Assembly: GCA_046710535.1 (NCBI GenBank) | Contig: JBKEHH010000002.1 | Span: forward strand, 1-64,000 | Length of the DNA stretch: 64,000 nt | Source of the DNA: CAWVSB01 sp046710535 | Lineage (GTDB): Bacteria > Pseudomonadota > Gammaproteobacteria > Pseudomonadales > CAWVSB01 | Reading direction: 5' to 3' | In this document: one piece after another, positions 8,626 through 17,159 of the stretch | Layout of the letters: each line of letters opens with the position of its first letter | Position numbering within the stretch: position 1 is the stretch's first letter | The notes under the pieces: model-generated | Database searches by the model: none | Seen by the model: the letters and a program-made list of their open reading frames with translations, nothing else | Told to the model about the DNA's origin: nothing | Position numbers and translations under genes: made by a program

Positions 8626-9465
8626 ATGGGTATTCAAGTAACGCCAACAGAGCAGGCTTGTGGCGCAGAAATACATGGCGTCGATTTAACGGCGCCGTTA
8701 GATTCAGCTACTATTAAAGAAATCAAAACAGCGTGGCATGAGCACCATGTGTTGATTTTTCCTGAGCAAAAAATGAGTGATGATGATTTAGAGCGTTTTA
8801 CTTATAGCTTTGGCGCGGTGGCAGAAGACCCCTTCATTCAACCTATTGCCGGGCGCGAGCATATTATTGCGGTGCAGCGTAGGGCTGACGAGACCACCAG
8901 TATTTTTGCCGACGTGTGGCATACCGATTGGAGCTTCCAGCAAAATCCGCCTATAGGAACATGTTTGTACGGCATTACTATTCCTCCTATTGGTGGAAAT
9001 ACAGATTTTGCTAATCAGAAGTTGGCCTATGCGAATATGCCTGTCGCGCTAAGACAAAAGCTTGCCGGAAAAATTGCTATTCATTCTGCCACAGGCGGTT
9101 ATTCGCCCGATGGTTTGTATAGTGATGCAGACACAGAAGCTGACCGTAGTATGAAAATAGTGGTGTCAGATGATGCGCGCAAAACGCAGAATCATCCGCT
9201 GGTGCAGGCTCATCCTGAGTCGGGTAAAGAAGGGGTATACGGCTGCTTAGGTTACATTGTGGGCATTGAAGGGCTTGATCAAACCGATACCTTTAATCTT
9301 TTAATGGAGTTACATGAGTGGCAAACCAGGCAAGAATTTGTGTACTCGCACCCATGGCAAGAAAACATGCTGGTGATGTGGGATAACCGCTCGGTGTTAC
9401 ACAAGGCCAATGGTGGTTATGAGGGCTATGATAGGTTGTTGCACCGAACAACTGTTGGCGCCTAG
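8626..9465 (+). CDS. TauD/TfdA family Fe(II)/2-oxoglutarate dioxygenase
   Basis: A 279-residue oxygenase that would couple 2-oxoglutarate decarboxylation to hydroxylation of a substrate. The iron ligands are His99 and Asp101 (WHTDWSF) and the distal His259 in WDNRSVLHKA; Arg270 or Arg274 near the end would hold the 2-oxoglutarate carboxylate. The family length is normal. GGAG lies upstream of the ATG. The family covers taurine, 2,4-D, sulfate ester and alkyl-lipid substrates, and nothing here decides between them. The divergent AraC gene suggests substrate-induced expression. Confidence 0.9.
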   Translation: MGIQVTPTEQACGAEIHGVDLTAPLDSATIKEIKTAWHEHHVLIFPEQKMSDDDLERFTYSFGAVAEDPFIQPIAGREHIIAVQRRADETTSIFADVWHTDWSFQQNPPIGTCLYGITIPPIGGNTDFANQKLAYANMPVALRQKLAGKIAIHSATGGYSPDGLYSDADTEADRSMKIVVSDDARKTQNHPLVQAHPESGKEGVYGCLGYIVGIEGLDQTDTFNLLMELHEWQTRQEFVYSHPWQENMLVMWDNRSVLHKANGGYEGYDRLLHRTTVGA

Positions 9466-9589
9466 GCCGGTATTTTTCTATGTTAAATAGAATGTGTGTA
9501 AATCATTAAAGTTTACGGGGTATTAAATTTACAGTGCCTGCATTCTGTATTAGATTGAGCCCTCTTTATAACTTAACTCACGGTGCCTA

Positions 9590-11731
9590 ATGCAAAAGCT
9601 ATTGATCAATCGCATAACTAAGCTTGTCTTTGTTACTTTTTTTACGGTAGCTTTAGTGGGCTGTTTCGATGGCAACTCTAAGTCAAACTCGTCGCTGCCG
9701 CCAGTTAGCGCGGTGTATTCTGCGGCTGAAGGTATTGAAGGGTTGCCCTTCCCAAATGCGATATATAGTAATGCCGCTGGTAGGCTTTCACTGCCGTTAG
9801 CAGCAGGCGTAAGTGCTAGCGACTTAAGTAAAGCGTCAGTTGCGATGAACACTCTTGATGGATTTTCGACAATTGCACCGATAAGACAGCAGTTTACTAG
9901 TGACATTGATGGTGATTCGATTGAAGGTGGGGTTAATGTCAGGCTGTTTGAAGTCACGGCAGATGCGCAACAAAACCCTACGGGGATTATTCAAGAGCTT
10001 AGCAGTGGGCTAGATTATCAGGCAGTTTTGTCAGCAGTTGATGCATCTGTGGTGCTGGTGAAACCGTTAATACCGTTAACCGCTTCATCGCACTATATGG
10101 TGGCATACACTAACGACTTGAGAGGAGCTAGCGGTGAGGAGACTATCCAGTCTGACGACTATGCCGATTTACTTGATGGTACTAGCATTAATGGCGATGG
10201 GATTGACGGCGCTCGCTTAGCTTTATTAGTTGAGGCGCAAGCAGACTTATTGGCAACTGTAGATATAGAAGCAGCTTCACTGCTGTCTAGTGTTAGTTTC
10301 GCTACCCATTCAACTTCAAATGTGCTCGATACCATTAATGAAGCAGCTACTGCGCAGACAATTTCTTTACTGCGCCCAACCATGACTATCAGTGGAGTTA
10401 CCTCTGGGCTTACATCAGAGCCTTTAAGTGCCTTGCTTACTACATTTGGTTTAACACCTGGCGGCCAGTCTGATATTTTTACCGGCCTTATAGCGCTGCC
10501 TTATTATATGACTATCCCCGCATCGCCAACTGACAGTAGCGGGCGCGATGGTTTTCTCCAAGATGCAGTTGGCGCGGCTATATTGGGTAATAATGTGCCT
10601 CAGTCCCAATCTCTGACAGTGCCAGTTATGGTGACAATTCCAAACCCCTCGCTTGATGCGACTTTGATAAAACCAGCGACTGGCTGGCCGGTAGCTATTT
10701 ATCATCATGGTATTACAGGTAACCGCGCTAATGTTCTACTTATCGCCGATGCACTATCTGCGCGAGGCGTAGCCATGATTGCTATCGATCAATCAGTACA
10801 CGGGGTTGTTCCAATTGATGCCACTGAGCTGCCATTAAGTATTTTTGCCGATGCTGGTGTGAGCTTTTATGACGCAGCTAACGAGCGTCATTTTAACTTT
10901 GATCTGGACGGAGACGGCATAATTGATCGTGCCGGAGCTAATTTCTCTAGCCCTAATAATTTATTAACTAGCAGAGATAATTTACGGCAGTCGGTTTCTG
11001 ACTTAATTTATCTGGCCAAAACGATACCGACAATTACTTTGCCAGGGGATGTTAGTTTGGCTTTTGATAGCGATAAAATACATTACGTATCTTTGTCGTT
11101 AGGCTCGATAGTGGGCAGTATGCTAGCGGCAGTGAACACAGATATTAAGGCATTTAGTTTGTCTGCGCCTGGCGCTGGAGGCGTTAAGTTTAGTGAAGGT
11201 GCTCCTAATGGTAATGCTGGGGTTATAGCCGCATTAGCTGATTTGGGTTTGACCCAAGGCAGTCAGGCTTATGAGAATCACTTAACGTTGCTAACAACGA
11301 TTCAAGGCTCCGGCGACCCAATAAACTACGGTATTAGCGCTAGTAACAAACATCCTATTCATCTAACAGAAATTATTGGCGATGGCACAATTGATAACCT
11401 GCCAGATCAAACCATAGCCAATGAAGTATTAAATAATGGGCAGTATGCAGGGCTCGTAGCAGAAACAGCGCCCCTGGCAGGCACCGAGCCTTTGGTAAGA
11501 GCAATGCGCTTAACTGATGTGTTCAGCACAGTAAGCAACGGCGGCGGCTTACGCGCAATCGTGCGCCTGCTTCAAGGAGATCATCAATCACAGGTGAACC
11601 CAATACCGGCGCCACAAATCACTCGCGAGATTCATTTGCAAACGGCTAGCTTTATTGCCAGCGGCGGCACAGATATTGAAGTAGGTGATGCGAGTTTACT
11701 TGAAGATAATTATTTCCCGGCTCAACCTTAA
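9590..11731 (+). CDS. Pla-1/cef (VolA-like) lipoprotein lipase
   Basis: A 713-residue surface or periplasmic lipoprotein. The signal peptide ends in the lipobox L-V-G-Cys25 and is followed by a Ser/Asn-rich linker. The mature part resembles the Pla-1/cef extracellular lipase family and Vibrio VolA (lysophospholipase), with the oxyanion segment YHHGITGNRANVLLIADAL and a late His in LLQGDHQSQVNP. The nucleophile elbow reads S501-L-Ser503-L-G505 instead of the usual G-x-S-x-G, so the first glycine is serine; activity is therefore not certain. A Ca-binding-like DLDGDGIIDRAG segment is also present. It ends 3 bp before the convergent trmL stop. Confidence 0.82.
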   Translation: MQKLLINRITKLVFVTFFTVALVGCFDGNSKSNSSLPPVSAVYSAAEGIEGLPFPNAIYSNAAGRLSLPLAAGVSASDLSKASVAMNTLDGFSTIAPIRQQFTSDIDGDSIEGGVNVRLFEVTADAQQNPTGIIQELSSGLDYQAVLSAVDASVVLVKPLIPLTASSHYMVAYTNDLRGASGEETIQSDDYADLLDGTSINGDGIDGARLALLVEAQADLLATVDIEAASLLSSVSFATHSTSNVLDTINEAATAQTISLLRPTMTISGVTSGLTSEPLSALLTTFGLTPGGQSDIFTGLIALPYYMTIPASPTDSSGRDGFLQDAVGAAILGNNVPQSQSLTVPVMVTIPNPSLDATLIKPATGWPVAIYHHGITGNRANVLLIADALSARGVAMIAIDQSVHGVVPIDATELPLSIFADAGVSFYDAANERHFNFDLDGDGIIDRAGANFSSPNNLLTSRDNLRQSVSDLIYLAKTIPTITLPGDVSLAFDSDKIHYVSLSLGSIVGSMLAAVNTDIKAFSLSAPGAGGVKFSEGAPNGNAGVIAALADLGLTQGSQAYENHLTLLTTIQGSGDPINYGISASNKHPIHLTEIIGDGTIDNLPDQTIANEVLNNGQYAGLVAETAPLAGTEPLVRAMRLTDVFSTVSNGGGLRAIVRLLQGDHQSQVNPIPAPQITREIHLQTASFIASGGTDIEVGDASLLEDNYFPAQP

Positions 11732-11734
11732 TTT

Positions 11735-12199
11735 TTACTGCGCGCCTTCAAAACCTTGTTGGCGCCATGCTTCATAAACAAAAATAGACACACTGTTAGA
11801 TAAATTCATACTGCGACTGTTGGGCTGCATGGGTATGCGCAGTACGTTTTCATGGGGCAGACTTTTTAAAAAGTCGTCGGGCAGGCCGCGAGTTTCAGGA
11901 CCAAAAATTATAGCGTCGTCGGGTTCAAATTTTGCTTCGGTAAAAAATGTCGTGCCTTTGGTGCTGGCAGCAAGCATTCGGGCAGGTTTAACTGTATTGA
12001 TGAATTCGTCCAAACTATCGTGTTGAATAATACTGGAAAACTCATCGTAATCTAAGCCCGCTCGGCGCAGACGTTTGTCGTCTAGCTCGAAACCAAGGGG
12101 GTGAATAACGTGCAGCTTTGCTCCAGTATTTGCGCAAAGACGAATGATGTTGCCAGTGTTCGGCGGAATTTCGGGCTGGTATAAGACGATGTGAAACAT
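11735..12199 (-). CDS. trmL: tRNA (cytidine/uridine-34 2'-O)-methyltransferase
   Basis: SPOUT-class enzyme that methylates the wobble ribose of tRNA-Leu isoacceptors with S-adenosylmethionine. The 154 residues carry the YibK/TrmL features: start MFHIVLYQPEIPPNTGNIIRL, the FGPETRGLP knot motif and the C-terminal PMQPNSRSMNLSNSVSIFVYE. It lies downstream of ntrC on the same strand, as in Pseudomonas, with an 81-bp gap. Confidence 0.96.
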   Translation of the reverse strand: MFHIVLYQPEIPPNTGNIIRLCANTGAKLHVIHPLGFELDDKRLRRAGLDYDEFSSIIQHDSLDEFINTVKPARMLAASTKGTTFFTEAKFEPDDAIIFGPETRGLPDDFLKSLPHENVLRIPMQPNSRSMNLSNSVSIFVYEAWRQQGFEGAQ

Positions 12200-12280
12200 G
12201 AGGAGTGTTAACTGCCGCTAGTGTTGAGAATACGCCAAGTATAAAGATGGCGCCGTCGCAACACTAGCGAGATTTATGGT

Positions 12281-13714
12281 TTAACTTTCTGGCGCAACAT
12301 CAGTCATGCTGAGTTCTTTAATTTTTCGAGTAATAGTGTTTCTGCCCCAACCTAATAGCTCGGCAGCGTCACGACGGCGACCTTCGGTATGTTTTAGGGC
12401 CGCGTCAATCATTATGCGTTCAAACATCGGTGCTGCTTTATCTAGTAGACGCTCGGTGCCCATGGCAATTTCACGGTCAGCCCATTGGCCTAGTAGTGTT
12501 TCCCAATGGCCATCACTGGCGACATTTTCTTTTTCTTGGCTTAGTTCAGGCGGTAAATCTTCTAACTGAACTTCACGCCCTGCGGCCATAACAGTTAGCC
12601 AGCGGCAAGTATTTTCTAGCTGACGAACATTGCCGGGCCAGTTTAATTGACTTAAATAATTGGCGGCTTCAGGGCTGAGTTGTTTGCTTTCAACTTCTAG
12701 CTCTTTAGCTGCTGTGGTTAAAAAATGTTTCGCCAGTTGCACAATATCTTCGCGTCGATCAGCCAGTTTTGGCAGGTGCACACGAATAACATTTAGACGG
12801 TGAAATAAATCTTCTCGAAAGCGGCTTTCTGCTACCAGTTGTTCCATATTTTGGTGGGTGGCAGCAATAATGCGCACATCTACTTTTACCGAGGTATGGC
12901 CACCGACGCGGTAAAATTCGCCATCCGCTAAAACACGTAACAAGCGGGTTTGGGTATCGGCAGGCATGTCACCAATTTCATCTAAAAATAGGGTGCCGCC
13001 GTCGGCTTGTTCAAAGCGACCACGGCGCTGAGAGTTGGCGCCGGTAAAGGCACCTTTTTCGTGGCCGAATAGTTCTGACTCCATCAGCTCTTTTGGAATA
13101 GCTGCCATATTCAGTGCAATGAAAGGGTTGCTAGCGCGCGGACTATGGGTATGCAGCGCTTTAGCAACAAGCTCTTTACCCGTACCTGATTCGCCATTGA
13201 TAAGGACCGTTATGTTTGAATGAGAGAGGCGGCCGATGGCGCGAAATACTTCTTGCATGGCAGGTGCTTCGCCAATAATTTCAGCGTTGGCTTCTTCCTC
13301 TTCAATAACGACAGTAGCATTTTTGGTGCTGGCTAGTTCTTCACTATGAGTAATGGCGCGCTTTACTACGGCGACCACTTCGTCTATATCAAACGGTTTA
13401 GGTAGGTACTCAAAGGCACCGCCTTGGTAGGAGGCAACGGCGCTGTCGAGGTCTGAATGGGCGGTGGTGATAATGACAGGTAAATCTGGATACTTTTCAA
13501 CTATACGCTTTAACAGCTTTAAGCCGTCAATCCCTGGCATACGGATGTCGCTAATAATTGCCGTCGGGCGGCTTTGTTCTAAGCGGTTTAATACGCTGTC
13601 GCCTTCGGCAAAAGATTCAGTAGTAATTGCTTCGGCGTTCAATGCTTTTTCAACCACCCAGCGGATGGATTTGTCGTCGTCGACAACCCAAACTGTCGTG
13701 TTAGTTTTGCTCAT
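12281..13714 (-). CDS. glnG: Nitrogen regulation response regulator NtrC
   Basis: Sigma54-dependent activator of nitrogen assimilation genes. The receiver domain (residues 1-120) has the phospho-acceptor Asp56 in SDIRMPGIDG. The AAA+ domain has Walker A GESGTGKE, the sigma54-contact loop GAFTGA and Walker B GGTLFLDEIGD. The C-terminal Fis-type helix-turn-helix is DAAELLGWGRNTITRKIKEL. Its 477 residues match the usual length. It overlaps the end of ntrB by 14 bp, so translation is probably coupled. Perfect and near-perfect NtrC-type palindromes lie upstream of ntrB (14920) and glnA (16662). Confidence 0.97.
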   Translation of the reverse strand: MSKTNTTVWVVDDDKSIRWVVEKALNAEAITTESFAEGDSVLNRLEQSRPTAIISDIRMPGIDGLKLLKRIVEKYPDLPVIITTAHSDLDSAVASYQGGAFEYLPKPFDIDEVVAVVKRAITHSEELASTKNATVVIEEEEANAEIIGEAPAMQEVFRAIGRLSHSNITVLINGESGTGKELVAKALHTHSPRASNPFIALNMAAIPKELMESELFGHEKGAFTGANSQRRGRFEQADGGTLFLDEIGDMPADTQTRLLRVLADGEFYRVGGHTSVKVDVRIIAATHQNMEQLVAESRFREDLFHRLNVIRVHLPKLADRREDIVQLAKHFLTTAAKELEVESKQLSPEAANYLSQLNWPGNVRQLENTCRWLTVMAAGREVQLEDLPPELSQEKENVASDGHWETLLGQWADREIAMGTERLLDKAAPMFERIMIDAALKHTEGRRRDAAELLGWGRNTITRKIKELSMTDVAPES

Positions 13715-14780
13715 TTACGGGCTCCAGTGGAATGTAAAGTGAAAATCGTGTGTTACCAGGTTTGCTTTCGCATTCGATTAAACCTTGATGATGGTTGATT
13801 ACTGATTGGGATATAGATAGTCCCAAACCAGTGCCTTCAGCGCGACCGCTAACCATGGGCATAAAAACTGTCTCGAGTAATTGCTCGGGTACGCCCGGGC
13901 CAGCGTCACAAATGTCAATTTTAATGACGTGACGGTGGTGATATTTGCCGATCGTGAACTGACGTAAAATGCGGGTAACTATAGTGATGGTTTGGCTGCA
14001 GTCTGGATTGCTTTGCAATGACTGCATAGCGTTGCGGGTGATATTTAACACCGCTTGGATAAGCTGTTCATTGTCGCCCAAAACATCTGGGATACTGGGG
14101 TCGTAATCACGCTCAAATTCAATCTTGCCCGAAGTTTCTGCGCTGATAAGCGTGATGACTCGCTCCAGAATTTCGTGCAGATTAGTATACTGATAGGTTT
14201 GTGGTTTATGAGACCCAAGTAGCTTGTCTACTAAGTTACTTAAGCGATCGGCTTCTTCAATGATAACGTCGGTATAGTCTGTAAGCTCAGCATCGGGTAA
14301 TTCTCTGGCCAGTAATTGTGCAGCCCCGCGCAAGCCACCTAGGGGGTTTTTAATTTCATGGGCCAAGCCGCGAATCATGGTACGGGTGGTTTCCTGATTT
14401 GAAATTATGCCTTCTTCGCGACTTATTTTGAGGATTCGATCTAGCGGTTGTAGTTCTAGCAGAAGCGACAAGACGCCGCTTTCAGCAATCGGAGTTGCTG
14501 AGCAATCTACCGTAACTTCGCTGCCATTATGCAGTGTTAGCAAGGTTTGTCGTTTGGTAAATGGTGAGCCGCTATGAATAGCATTTAGCATTTCTTTGGT
14601 GCTAATTTCGCAGCTAGGAAATAGCGAGCCAAATGGATTGCCCACAACCCGATTGGCGCTTACTTTCAGCGTTATTTCGGCACCGGTATTTAAATAGGTG
14701 ATATTGAGGTCACTATCTAACAGTAAGACCGCGGTGGCTAGATTGTCTAGCAGTCGGCGATGTAGGTTGTCTGAATTCAT
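13701..14780 (-). CDS. glnL: Nitrogen regulation sensor kinase/phosphatase NtrB
   Basis: Cytosolic PAS-containing histidine kinase that phosphorylates NtrC when nitrogen is short and, with PII, dephosphorylates it when nitrogen is plentiful. The PAS domain covers about residues 5-115. The H box has His141 in RGLAHEIKNPLGG, and the ATPase shows the N box (LNITRNAMQSL), G1 (DAGPGVP) and G2 (GTGLGLS). There are no membrane segments, as expected for NtrB. The 359-residue length is normal. The promoter region upstream contains a perfect NtrC palindrome, pointing to autoregulation. Confidence 0.96.
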   Translation of the reverse strand: MNSDNLHRRLLDNLATAVLLLDSDLNITYLNTGAEITLKVSANRVVGNPFGSLFPSCEISTKEMLNAIHSGSPFTKRQTLLTLHNGSEVTVDCSATPIAESGVLSLLLELQPLDRILKISREEGIISNQETTRTMIRGLAHEIKNPLGGLRGAAQLLARELPDAELTDYTDVIIEEADRLSNLVDKLLGSHKPQTYQYTNLHEILERVITLISAETSGKIEFERDYDPSIPDVLGDNEQLIQAVLNITRNAMQSLQSNPDCSQTITIVTRILRQFTIGKYHHRHVIKIDICDAGPGVPEQLLETVFMPMVSGRAEGTGLGLSISQSVINHHQGLIECESKPGNTRFSLYIPLEPVNEQN

Positions 14781-14919
14781 GATGAGTTTTCTTTAAGGCA
14801 GTGAACAGACTAATGCAAAAACCAAACCAACTTTTCGATCTAGAAAGATTAATTTTGGTGGCTATTATCTGGGTTTAAGGCCCTTCAAGCCTTTTAACTA
14901 CTAAAGGTTAACATTGAGC

Positions 14920-14934
14920 GCACTATATTAGTGC
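14920..14934. promoter_or_regulatory. NtrC-binding palindrome upstream of ntrB
   Basis: GCACTATATTAGTGC is an exact match to the enterobacterial NtrC consensus GCACY-N5-RGTGC and a near-perfect palindrome. It lies 140 bp before the ntrB start, between the glnA terminator and ntrB. In enteric bacteria NtrC sites here repress the ntrBC promoter. The site is seen in the sequence; its function is inferred. Confidence 0.75.
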
Positions 14935-14986
14935 GGATGTGAGGAGTCAATAAAAACAGCCAGTTGAGAGTGCATAACCGGCAGGC

Positions 14987-15024
14987 AAAAAAAATCCCAC
15001 TTGATTCGCATCAAGTGGGATTTT
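14987..15024 (-). terminator. Rho-independent terminator after glnA
   Basis: A perfect 13-bp stem (AATCCCACTTGAT with ATCAAGTGGGATT) and a 4-nt loop, followed on the minus strand by a run of eight T. It begins about 30 bp after the glnA stop and separates glnA from ntrBC, so ntrBC needs its own promoter or readthrough. Confidence 0.92.
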
Positions 15025-15052
15025 AGCCGTGCTAATTAATTAGCAATAGCTA

Positions 15053-16459
15053 TTAACAGCTATAGTACATTTCAAACTCAACTGGGTGAGTAGACATGTT
15101 CAGGCGCTCTACTTCTTCAGACTTAAGTGCAATGTATGCGTCGATCATATCGTCATTCATTACGCCGCCAGCAGTCAAGAATTCACGGTCTGCGTCGAGT
15201 GCAGCTAGTGCTTGCTCTAGGCTAGAACATACCGTTGGAATCTGTGCCGCTTCTTCAGCTGGAAGATCGTAAAGATCTTTGTCAGCTGCATCGCCAGGGT
15301 GAATCTTGTTTTTGATGCCGTCAAGACCAGCCATCATCAAGGCAGTAAATGCCAAGTATGGGTTGGCTGTAGGGTCTGGGAAACGAACTTCTACACGTGA
15401 AGCCTTAGGGTTTTGTACATAAGGAATACGGATAGAAGCGCTGCGGTTACGCGCTGAGTAAGCAAGCATAACTGGCGCTTCAAAGCCCGGTACTAAACGT
15501 TTGTAAGAGTTAGTAGACGCGTTAGTGAACGCATTTACTGCACGGGCGTGTTTGATAATCCCACCGATGTAGAAAAGTGCAGTTTCACTTAGGCCAGCGT
15601 AGCTGTCGCCTTGGAATACATTCTTACCATCTTTGCTGATAGACATGTGAACGTGCATACCGCTGCCGTTGTCTCCAACTAATGGCTTAGGCATAAATGT
15701 CGCTGTTTTGCCATAAGCGTGAGCAACATTGTGTGTGCAGTATTTGAAAATCTGAATTTCATCAGCTTTTAGCGTTAGGCTGTTAGCACCAACACCAATC
15801 TCACATTGGCCTGCTGTGCCAACTTCATGGTGATGAACTTCGATTTTTAAGCCCATTGCTTCCATTGCGCCACACATTGCGCCGCGCAGGTCATGAAGAG
15901 AATCAACTGGAGGAACTGGGAAGTAACCACCTTTTACAACTGGGCGATGGCCAGTATTGCCACCATCAAAAGACTTATTTGAAGACCATGCTGCTTCTTC
16001 AGAGTTGATTTCGTAGCTAGCACCACTCATTTGGTTCTGCCATTTCACATCGTCAAACACGAAGAATTCTGGCTCTGGGCCAAACAAGCAGCCGTCACCG
16101 ATACCGGTAGACTTTAAGTACTCTTCAGCTCGCTGTGCGATAGAACGTGGGTCGCGGTCATAGCCTTGACCGGTAGCTGGCTCAACAATGCCGCAGCGAA
16201 CAATTACAGTGTTCTCGTCGGTAAATGGGTCAAGTATTGATGCGTCGTCGTCAGGCATCAGAATCATGTCAGACTCGTTAATACTTTTCCAGCCAGCGAT
16301 AGATGAGCCATCAAACATTTTTCCGTCTTCGAAAAAGGCGGCATCAACCTCAGAAGCAGGGATAGAAACATGCTGCTCTTTGCCTTTGGTGTCGGTGAAG
16401 CGCAGGTCTACCCAAGTAGATTCGCTTTCTTTAATGAGATTAAGGGTTTTCTCAGACAT
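15053..16459 (-). CDS. glnA: Glutamine synthetase type I
   Basis: Makes glutamine from glutamate, ammonia and ATP as a dodecamer. The 468-residue product has the DGSSIAGW segment, the metal and glutamate site (FGPEPEFFVFDD; HHHEVGTAGQCEIG), the ATP site (KPLVGDNGSGMHVH) and the adenylylation site Tyr in DLYDLPAEE, so it should be controlled by GlnE. The start MSEKTLNL at 16459 is preceded by GGAGG at ideal spacing. Upstream lie a sigma54 promoter and an NtrC-type site. Its usual partner, glutamate synthase, is only a scar in this window (59513-59750). Confidence 0.98.
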   Translation of the reverse strand: MSEKTLNLIKESESTWVDLRFTDTKGKEQHVSIPASEVDAAFFEDGKMFDGSSIAGWKSINESDMILMPDDDASILDPFTDENTVIVRCGIVEPATGQGYDRDPRSIAQRAEEYLKSTGIGDGCLFGPEPEFFVFDDVKWQNQMSGASYEINSEEAAWSSNKSFDGGNTGHRPVVKGGYFPVPPVDSLHDLRGAMCGAMEAMGLKIEVHHHEVGTAGQCEIGVGANSLTLKADEIQIFKYCTHNVAHAYGKTATFMPKPLVGDNGSGMHVHMSISKDGKNVFQGDSYAGLSETALFYIGGIIKHARAVNAFTNASTNSYKRLVPGFEAPVMLAYSARNRSASIRIPYVQNPKASRVEVRFPDPTANPYLAFTALMMAGLDGIKNKIHPGDAADKDLYDLPAEEAAQIPTVCSSLEQALAALDADREFLTAGGVMNDDMIDAYIALKSEEVERLNMSTHPVEFEMYYSC

Positions 16460-16571
16460 TTGATGTCCTCCATCTTTTAAGTTCAATAAGCTATTAAGCT
16501 GTGTGATAACAGCTTGCCAGCACGGCTAAAAATTATTTGTTATGTCACTATTGTTGCTCGCACTAAAATAA

Positions 16572-16587
16572 AGCAATTTATGTGCCA
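16572..16587 (-). promoter_or_regulatory. Sigma54 promoter of glnA
   Basis: On the minus strand the sequence is TGGCAC-ATAAA-TTGCT, an exact match to the RpoN consensus TGGCAC-N5-TTGCW with the invariant GG and GC elements. It lies about 113 bp before the glnA ATG, with an NtrC-type palindrome a further 75-90 bp upstream. Together these fit NtrC-activated transcription of glnA. Confidence 0.85.
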
Positions 16588-16661
16588 GTTCATAAAACCT
16601 AGGACTGGCGAGCTTTTACAGGCATTACAGGGACATTTTATGTAGCGAAGCAAGTTTTTAC

Positions 16662-16676
16662 GCACTAAATTAGCGC
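16662..16676. promoter_or_regulatory. Probable NtrC enhancer site of glnA
   Basis: GCACTAAATTAGCGC differs at one position from GCACY-N5-RGTGC. It lies about 75 bp upstream of the sigma54 promoter, a normal enhancer distance. The rest of the 442-bp stretch between glnA and the next gene (16460-16901) shows no convincing gene; a second weaker half-match at 16560-16574 overlaps the promoter. Confidence 0.6.
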
Positions 16677-16901
16677 TTATGCATCATAATAATGCATGCA
16701 GTGTTGCTAGCAGGCTACACAGTAGTGGTATCAAAGCTAACAGGCAAGTGCTTTGCCTCATTAATAAACGAATAAAGAGTGCCTTGCACCGTAAAAATTC
16801 AAATAGCTCTAAACAAGGGCATAATGAGCTAGCATCTTTAGTGAGGTCAGTATTACTGACAATATTGACTCTTTTAATGCACCATATTGCCAGGCATTTC
16901 T

Positions 16902-17156
16902 ATGCAAGCTTTATTGAAAGCAGGGCTGTACGAGCAGGGTTTGGTAAGCGCGGTGTCGGCAAACATAATAATTGATCGGCAAGCGCCCAAATTAGTAGTA
17001 ATTAAAGTGGCTAGTTTGGTTGGTAAGCAAACTCTGGGGCTGTCGCTATATGAGTGGCATAATCATTTTGCAACCTTAGACAAAAATACTGTCTATGTGC
17101 TGTACTGGGGCAAAGGTGAGTCGATTGCCTGTCGCGTATTGAAAAACAAGGATTAG
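16902..17156 (+). CDS. Small hypothetical protein upstream of HEAT-like gene
   Basis: An 84-residue protein that I do not recognise. It has no signal peptide or membrane segment; its composition is mixed alpha/beta with short hydrophobic strands (KLVVIKVASLV, TVYVLYWG). The ATG at 16902 is preceded by AGG at good spacing. It ends 3 bp before the next start, so the two genes are very likely translated from one message. That coupling is the main reason to call it real. Confidence 0.55.
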   Translation: MQALLKAGLYEQGLVSAVSANIIIDRQAPKLVVIKVASLVGKQTLGLSLYEWHNHFATLDKNTVYVLYWGKGESIACRVLKNKD

Positions 17157-17159
17157 ATA

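Noticed and set aside
16679..16975. 98-codon open frame upstream of the 84-residue gene
   Set aside because: It covers the NtrC/sigma54 control region side, has no good ribosome binding site and a random-looking composition.
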